From the NCBI GenBank assembly GCA_903643055.1, contig CAHJWV010000006.1, positions 1 to 10,045 on the forward strand: a stretch of 10,045 nucleotides of DNA, read 5' to 3'. A program made the translations under genes and the position numbers. This document shows, one piece after another, positions 7,236-10,045 of this stretch. The DNA comes from Burkholderiales bacterium. GTDB lineage: Bacteria; Pseudomonadota; Gammaproteobacteria; Burkholderiales; Burkholderiaceae. Within the stretch, counting starts at the first letter, position 1. The number at the start of each line of letters is the position of its first letter. The notes below the pieces were generated by a model. That model was not told where the DNA came from and did no database searches. It saw only the letters and a program-made list of their open reading frames with translations.

Positions 7236-7778
7236 CTATTTGCGGTCGGTCAACAGCGCGTCATAGGCCGGGGGCGAGAAGCCCGAGACGCTTCGGCCGT
7301 TAGAGAACAGCAGTGGCACGCCGTGCGAGCCACCGGCGCGCGCATAGGCGAGGGCACCTTCCTTCGTGTCGATGTCGAATTCGCGATAAGCGATCTGCTT
7401 GTTGGCCAGATAAGACTTGGCCTTCTTGCAGTAGCCACACCACGCCGCAGAGAACAGCACCGTCTCTCGCGGCGGCGGGGCCGATAAGCGGGCGTCGGCT
7501 GACTTTTTCAGCTGCTCGATGTAGGCCAGCGTTTCGGCCGACAGCGGGCTGGCCGGCGCGCTGGTGAAGCTCAAGGTCTGGGCGTCGCGCGCCTGCAATG
7601 GCGGGCGGTCGCTGTAGACGGTTTTGCCATCGGGGCCGGTCGACTTGTAGAGCGTGGTCGAAGTCGGGCTGTCGGCGGCAAAGGAGCCGACGGCCATGGT
7701 CAGCATCCAGAGCAGCGGGATCGTGGCCCGCCAGGGCTTGGTGATGAGTCTTGTGAAGACATCTCGGCGGTCGCGCAT
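7236..7778 (-). CDS. Exported DUF4124 plus glutaredoxin-like thiol-disulfide protein
   Basis: A 180-residue protein with an Arg-rich start, a hydrophobic segment at about 18-33 and a likely signal-peptidase site near SFA/ADS, so it should work in the periplasm. Residues about 40-75 match the DUF4124 pattern (LYKSTGPDGKTVYSDRPP). Residues about 105-178 form a glutaredoxin/thioredoxin-like domain with the redox motif W113-CGYC (Cys114, Cys117) and the cis-proline loop GVP (Pro155). This pairing of domains is known in betaproteobacterial secreted proteins. The likely role is thiol-disulfide exchange on envelope proteins; the substrate is unknown. ATG 7778 was chosen because GAAGG sits 8 bases upstream; a TTG at 7793 would overlap that site and the previous stop. 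It starts 11 bases after the stop of the small cysteine-containing secreted protein upstream, so the two are probably co-transcribed. Confidence 0.88.
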   Translation of the reverse strand: MRDRRDVFTRLITKPWRATIPLLWMLTMAVGSFAADSPTSTTLYKSTGPDGKTVYSDRPPLQARDAQTLSFTSAPASPLSAETLAYIEQLKKSADARLSAPPPRETVLFSAAWCGYCKKAKSYLANKQIAYREFDIDTKEGALAYARAGGSHGVPLLFSNGRSVSGFSPPAYDALLTDRK

Positions 7779-7789
7779 TGCAGCGGCCT

Positions 7790-8218
7790 TCAATGGGGCT
7801 GTGCTTCCATCGACAGAACGCGTGCGCCGTCTTCACTGAGATAGCACGGGTAGACGCGATCGCCGGTGTAGCCGCCCGTGCTGTTCTTGGTATTGATGAC
7901 GAGATTGAACCGCTGAGCCACGACGGATTTGCCCGCGTACTGAATCACTTCGGTGCCCGATCGCTCGACGGCCCTCACACGCGTGCTTTCCGGATCGGGG
8001 AAGCCCAGGCGGCCGATGCCTTCGGTGATGCAGACTTCTTTGCCTCGGCTGACTGGCGCGGCGTCGGGCGCGGCGCCGGGCGAAATCTTCGATGGTGCCG
8101 CGTTCACATCACAAGGCGTCTGGCTGTATTGGTTGCCACAGCGGTAGAGCTGCTGTGCCGAACACAGGGCTGGAAAGGCCAGCAGGCCGGCAAGCGAGAA
8201 AAGAAGGGCTTTGAGCAT
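7790..8218 (-). CDS. Small secreted protein with four cysteines, DUF4124-like N-terminus
   Basis: A 142-residue protein starting at ATG 8218, chosen because a signal peptide begins there at once (MLKALLFSLAGLLAF, cleavage near CSA/QQ). The frame runs open further upstream to 8308, but that extension is polar, Pro/Ala-rich and would bury the signal. After cleavage four cysteines remain (27, 36, 63, 125). The mature start LYRCGNQYSQTPC resembles the short DUF4124-type motif with an added cysteine pair. The rest (EVCITEGIGRLGFPDPESTR; FNLVINTKNSTGGYTGDRVY) matches nothing I can name. It is followed after 11 bases by an exported glutaredoxin-like gene, suggesting that its disulfides could be that protein's target. 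The Shine-Dalgarno is weak. Function unknown. Confidence 0.78.
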   Translation of the reverse strand: MLKALLFSLAGLLAFPALCSAQQLYRCGNQYSQTPCDVNAAPSKISPGAAPDAAPVSRGKEVCITEGIGRLGFPDPESTRVRAVERSGTEVIQYAGKSVVAQRFNLVINTKNSTGGYTGDRVYPCYLSEDGARVLSMEAQPH

Positions 8219-8545
8219 GGCAAGAGATCGGTCGATGAATCGGTGGCGGCCCGCTGCGGGAAGGGAAGTGCGGCCGGAAGCGGCAGGTGCAGCCGTGGAC
8301 GGCGTCATGAAAATCCGGTCGATCGTCAGGTTAGATGTGCGCGTCCGGCGGTGCGCATTCTCTCTTCAGCCGAAGCAAACCGCGAGTCCATTCGATGCGG
8401 CAAAGCGACAGCCTGAAAACTAACCGGACATTTGATCGTTAATCGTGAGGATGACGATCCGGCATGGATCAACGGGCGACGGTGTTCACTCCGTTGCCGC
8501 GAGCGGGTGAGCCCGAATGATGCTTCGTCGCTCGCCATAGCTTGC
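8219..8545. other. Intergenic region between the frameshifted glpM-like gene and the secreted-protein gene
   Basis: About 327 bases with no convincing gene, although the shifted frame of the glpM-like gene runs into it as far as 8469. It should hold the promoter of the two-gene unit that starts at 8218, but I found no good -35/-10 pair. GCGAGCG 8499-8505 pairs with CGCTCGC 8529-8535 (7-bp stem, 23-base loop) just beyond the expected glpM stop. It lacks a U-run, so it is at best a weak terminator. Confidence 0.45.
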
Positions 8546-8894
8546 TCAACCCGCGGCGGGGTAGACCTTGAACCAAACCATTAGAAGAACAGCCGCACCC
8601 TGCCCAGGTCGCGGTGGCCAGCAGCAGCGTAGTGGCCAGCGCAAAGCGGACGCTCAGCCAATAGACGGCGAACAGATAGAGCGCATAGGGAATGAGCGAC
8701 CACAGGCCGAACAGCGCCGTGACGCGCAATGCAGCCACCGAGCGTTCGCTTCCGACGATGTAGTGGGCGATGAGCGCGAAGGTGGGGAACAGCGGAACCA
8801 GGCCAGCGATGAAGAAGCTCTTTGATTTGGACAGGAGCGCGATCACCAGCACGGCCAGTGCGCCCAGGGCGCATTTCAGGATCAATGAAAACAT
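8546..8894 (-). pseudogene. glpM: GlpM-family inner-membrane protein, frameshifted near the 3' end
   Basis: Residues 1-98 match the GlpM family closely: a first membrane helix (KCALGALAVLVIALL), then the signature SKSKSFFIAGLVPLFPTFAL, IAHYIVGSERSV and LFGLWSLIPYALYLFAVYWL. After ...LLLATATWA the frame changes to a Cys/Arg-rich tail that runs to 8469. Skipping one base in CCC 8598-8600 restores the hydrophobic ending AAVLLMVWFKVYPAAG and a stop at 8546-8548, giving about 115 residues, close to the family's usual length. The start is ATG 8894; no strong Shine-Dalgarno is visible. GlpM is a small polytopic protein. In Pseudomonas aeruginosa it lies in the glycerol-metabolism region and has been linked to alginate production; its biochemical role is unclear. 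A protein with a replaced last helix might be unstable. A single-base sequence error is an equally good explanation. Confidence 0.75.
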
Positions 8895-8926
8895 GGAAGG
8901 TCAGGGAGAGTGGCTTGCCACCTGAG

Positions 8927-8954
8927 TGCCCGCTGCCCGCTGCCCGCTGCCCGG
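8927..8954. repeat. Four tandem copies of a 7-bp unit upstream of the glpM-like gene
   Basis: TGCCCGC is repeated three times exactly, and a fourth time with a final G instead of C. The array lies 33 bases upstream of the glpM-like ATG on that gene's 5' side. Being 7 bp long and outside the coding region, changes in copy number would alter promoter or leader spacing, not reading frame. Confidence 0.9.
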
Positions 8955-8994
8955 TGATCGATGGCTCGGCTGATGTCATGTCGCGTGTCGGTTA

Positions 8995-9020
8995 GGCGCA
9001 GCAGAGAGGGTGGCTGCGCC
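8995..9020 (-). terminator. Hairpin downstream of the CsgG-family gene, possible terminator
   Basis: GGCGCAGC 8995-9002 and GCTGCGCC 9013-9020 form a perfect 8-bp GC-rich stem with a 10-base loop. It begins 11 bases past the CsgG-family stop in the direction of transcription. The sequence after it on the minus strand (TAACCGACAC) has no U-run, so intrinsic termination would be weak; it could instead protect the 3' end of the mRNA. Confidence 0.4.
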
Positions 9021-9030
9021 GCGTCATCGC

Positions 9031-9894
9031 TTATTTTTTCGGAGGCAGGCCGCCGTCCACGCCCAAGCGGCCGCCGGTGCCGAGGCCGCCCTTGACGGTT
9101 TGCGCCTTGTAGCTGCGCAGTGACTTGACCATCTGGTTGTAGGAGTCGGCGAATGCCGCGACCACGACCTTGCCTTGCGGCGTGTTGGCATAGCCCCCGC
9201 CGCCGCCGGCCAGGCCGCCGGTGAAGGCCCCGCCGAACATGCCGAAGTCGAAGTTGTTGGCCGTGCCTTCGGAGGCTGAAATCTGCACGCCCGAGCGGTT
9301 GTCGATCAGCAGCAAGGTGGTGGAGGCTTCGTTGCGGCTGATGTTGCCGGCCACCGCACCGAGAAAGCCCAACTTGCCGGTCAGCAAGCCGGCAGAGCCG
9401 CCGCCGGTCTTGCCGGAGAACTGGATCGCCGGGCTCAGCGTGTAGTCGGCCGAGACCATCTGGCCTTTGCCGAAGTTGCTGCCGGCGCGCATCTCGCCGG
9501 TTTTTTCCAGATCGCGCTCACCCATCATGTTATGCAACGCGCGGCCGCGTTCGACGATCACGAAGCAGTTGCTTTGTTGCACCATCAGCCGCAGTACCGG
9601 GATGGTCGAACCGAGCTGATGTTCCCGCAGCTGGTAGTACCAAGGCGCGTTGGTGTCTTCCTGCATCGTCAGCGTACCCAGCGTTTCACTGCATCGCTCG
9701 AGTTGGCTGTTATTGCCCTCGACCGCATTGCCGCTGGCTGAGCCAGACACCGTGCCTTTGTTGCCGCCCAGGCTCGGGGCGGTTGATCCGCAGGCCGCGA
9801 GCGCAATGCAGGCCACGCTGGCGATGGCGCTGCGGTAAATCCAGGCTGGGAGGGTGGTGCGCGGTGAGTTGATCGTGCTTTGATTCGTCTTCAT
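9031..9894 (-). CDS. CsgG/HfaB-family lipoprotein
   Basis: A 287-residue protein with a lipoprotein signal: hydrophobic stretch SAIASVACIALAAC with lipobox LAAC and predicted lipidated Cys35. The core fits the CsgG family: ETLGTLTMQED (70-80), the helix-strand TIPVLRLMVQQSNCFVIVER (97-116), GRALHNMMGERDLEKTGEMR, ADYTLSPAIQFS, and STTLLLIDNRSGVQISASEG. CsgG proteins form outer-membrane pores for curli subunits, but many CsgG-like lipoproteins occur without curli genes. No csgA/B/E/F-like gene is visible here. Unusual features are Gly-rich stretches (about 219-234 and 266-283) and a short KK end. ATG 9894 was chosen because AAAGGGGG lies just upstream; upstream in-frame codons (to 9933) lack such a site and lengthen the signal n-region. 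Its start lies 75 bases after the stop of the LivF-like gene on the same strand. Confidence 0.85.
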   Translation of the reverse strand: MKTNQSTINSPRTTLPAWIYRSAIASVACIALAACGSTAPSLGGNKGTVSGSASGNAVEGNNSQLERCSETLGTLTMQEDTNAPWYYQLREHQLGSTIPVLRLMVQQSNCFVIVERGRALHNMMGERDLEKTGEMRAGSNFGKGQMVSADYTLSPAIQFSGKTGGGSAGLLTGKLGFLGAVAGNISRNEASTTLLLIDNRSGVQISASEGTANNFDFGMFGGAFTGGLAGGGGGYANTPQGKVVVAAFADSYNQMVKSLRSYKAQTVKGGLGTGGRLGVDGGLPPKK

Positions 9895-9943
9895 GGGGCC
9901 CCCTTTGATCGGTGAGAGCATCATGCCCGCCACCGGGAAAAAC

Positions 9944-9949
9944 AGTATA
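9944..9949 (-). promoter_or_regulatory. Possible -10 box for the CsgG-family gene
   Basis: TATACT on the minus strand, in the gap after the LivF-like gene and about 50 bases before the CsgG-family ATG, matches the sigma-70 -10 consensus at five of six bases. No recognisable -35 lies 16-18 bases upstream, where the sequence overlaps the previous gene's stop, so support is weak. Confidence 0.3.
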
Positions 9950-9969
9950 GGTTTGCCCCTGAAGCGCCC

Positions 9970-10045
9970 TTACTCCCCCAGATAAGCGGCACGCACCTTG
10001 GGATCGCGCAGCAGATCTTGAGCGGCACCACTCATCGTGACCTCG
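9970..10045 (-). CDS. C-terminal end of a LivF-like branched-chain amino acid ABC transporter ATPase (partial)
   Basis: Only the last 24 codons and the TAA (9970-9972) are inside the window. The peptide ends GAAQDLLRDPKVRAAYLGE, the usual tail of LivF-type ATP-binding subunits (a DPxVRxAYLG ending). These subunits power the high-affinity uptake of branched-chain amino acids or similar substrates (amides, urea) with LivG, LivH, LivM and a binding protein. The rest of the cluster should lie to the right. UrtE-like urea transporter ATPases share this tail and cannot be excluded from so short a piece. Confidence 0.75.
   Translation of the reverse strand, partial: EVTMSGAAQDLLRDPKVRAAYLGE

Noticed and set aside
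8219..8308. N-terminal extension of the small secreted protein to an ATG at 8308
   Set aside because: The extension is polar and Pro/Ala-rich and would place the obvious signal peptide internally; ATG 8218 starts right at the signal.

Overview
The DNA is very GC-rich with strong G/C at third codon positions. The gene set (a GlpM-family membrane protein, a LivF-type ABC ATPase tail, a CsgG-family lipoprotein, DUF4124-type secreted proteins) fits a betaproteobacterium of the order Burkholderiales. This placement is inferred from gene content and codon use, not from a marker gene. No rRNA, tRNA, CRISPR array, insertion sequence or phage gene was seen.

Positions 1-6211 are on the plus strand. 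After the tail of an unidentified gene (stop at 112) comes a tight four-gene operon: a TolC-family outer-membrane lipoprotein (252-1787), a secreted HlyD/RND-type periplasmic adaptor (1784-2650, joined by an ATGA overlap), a membrane-anchored HlyD adaptor with a GAF-like cytosolic N-terminus (2656-4038), and a polytopic M50 (site-2 protease type) protein (4076-6211). The last has a PqqD/RRE-like N-terminus and a HlyD-like C-terminus. Together they look like a trans-envelope export or efflux machine with three different adaptor modules and an outer-membrane channel. No ABC ATPase, RND or MFS pump is present in the operon; the only inner-membrane core candidate is the M50 protein. This is the most interesting part of the window.

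Positions 6212-10045 are carried on the minus strand. Reading in that direction: the last 24 codons of a LivF-like ATPase (10045-9970), a CsgG-family lipoprotein (9894-9031), a glpM-like gene whose 3' end is frameshifted (8894-8546), a two-gene unit of a small cysteine-containing secreted protein and a periplasmic DUF4124-glutaredoxin protein (8218-7790 and 7778-7236), and a secreted protein of unknown function broken by two frameshifts (6897-6346). The operon and this last gene converge at 6212-6345.

Three apparent single-base frameshifts fall in short homopolymers between 6.5 and 8.6 kb, while the 6 kb operon has none. They may be real gene decay or consensus errors, and the sequence alone cannot decide.
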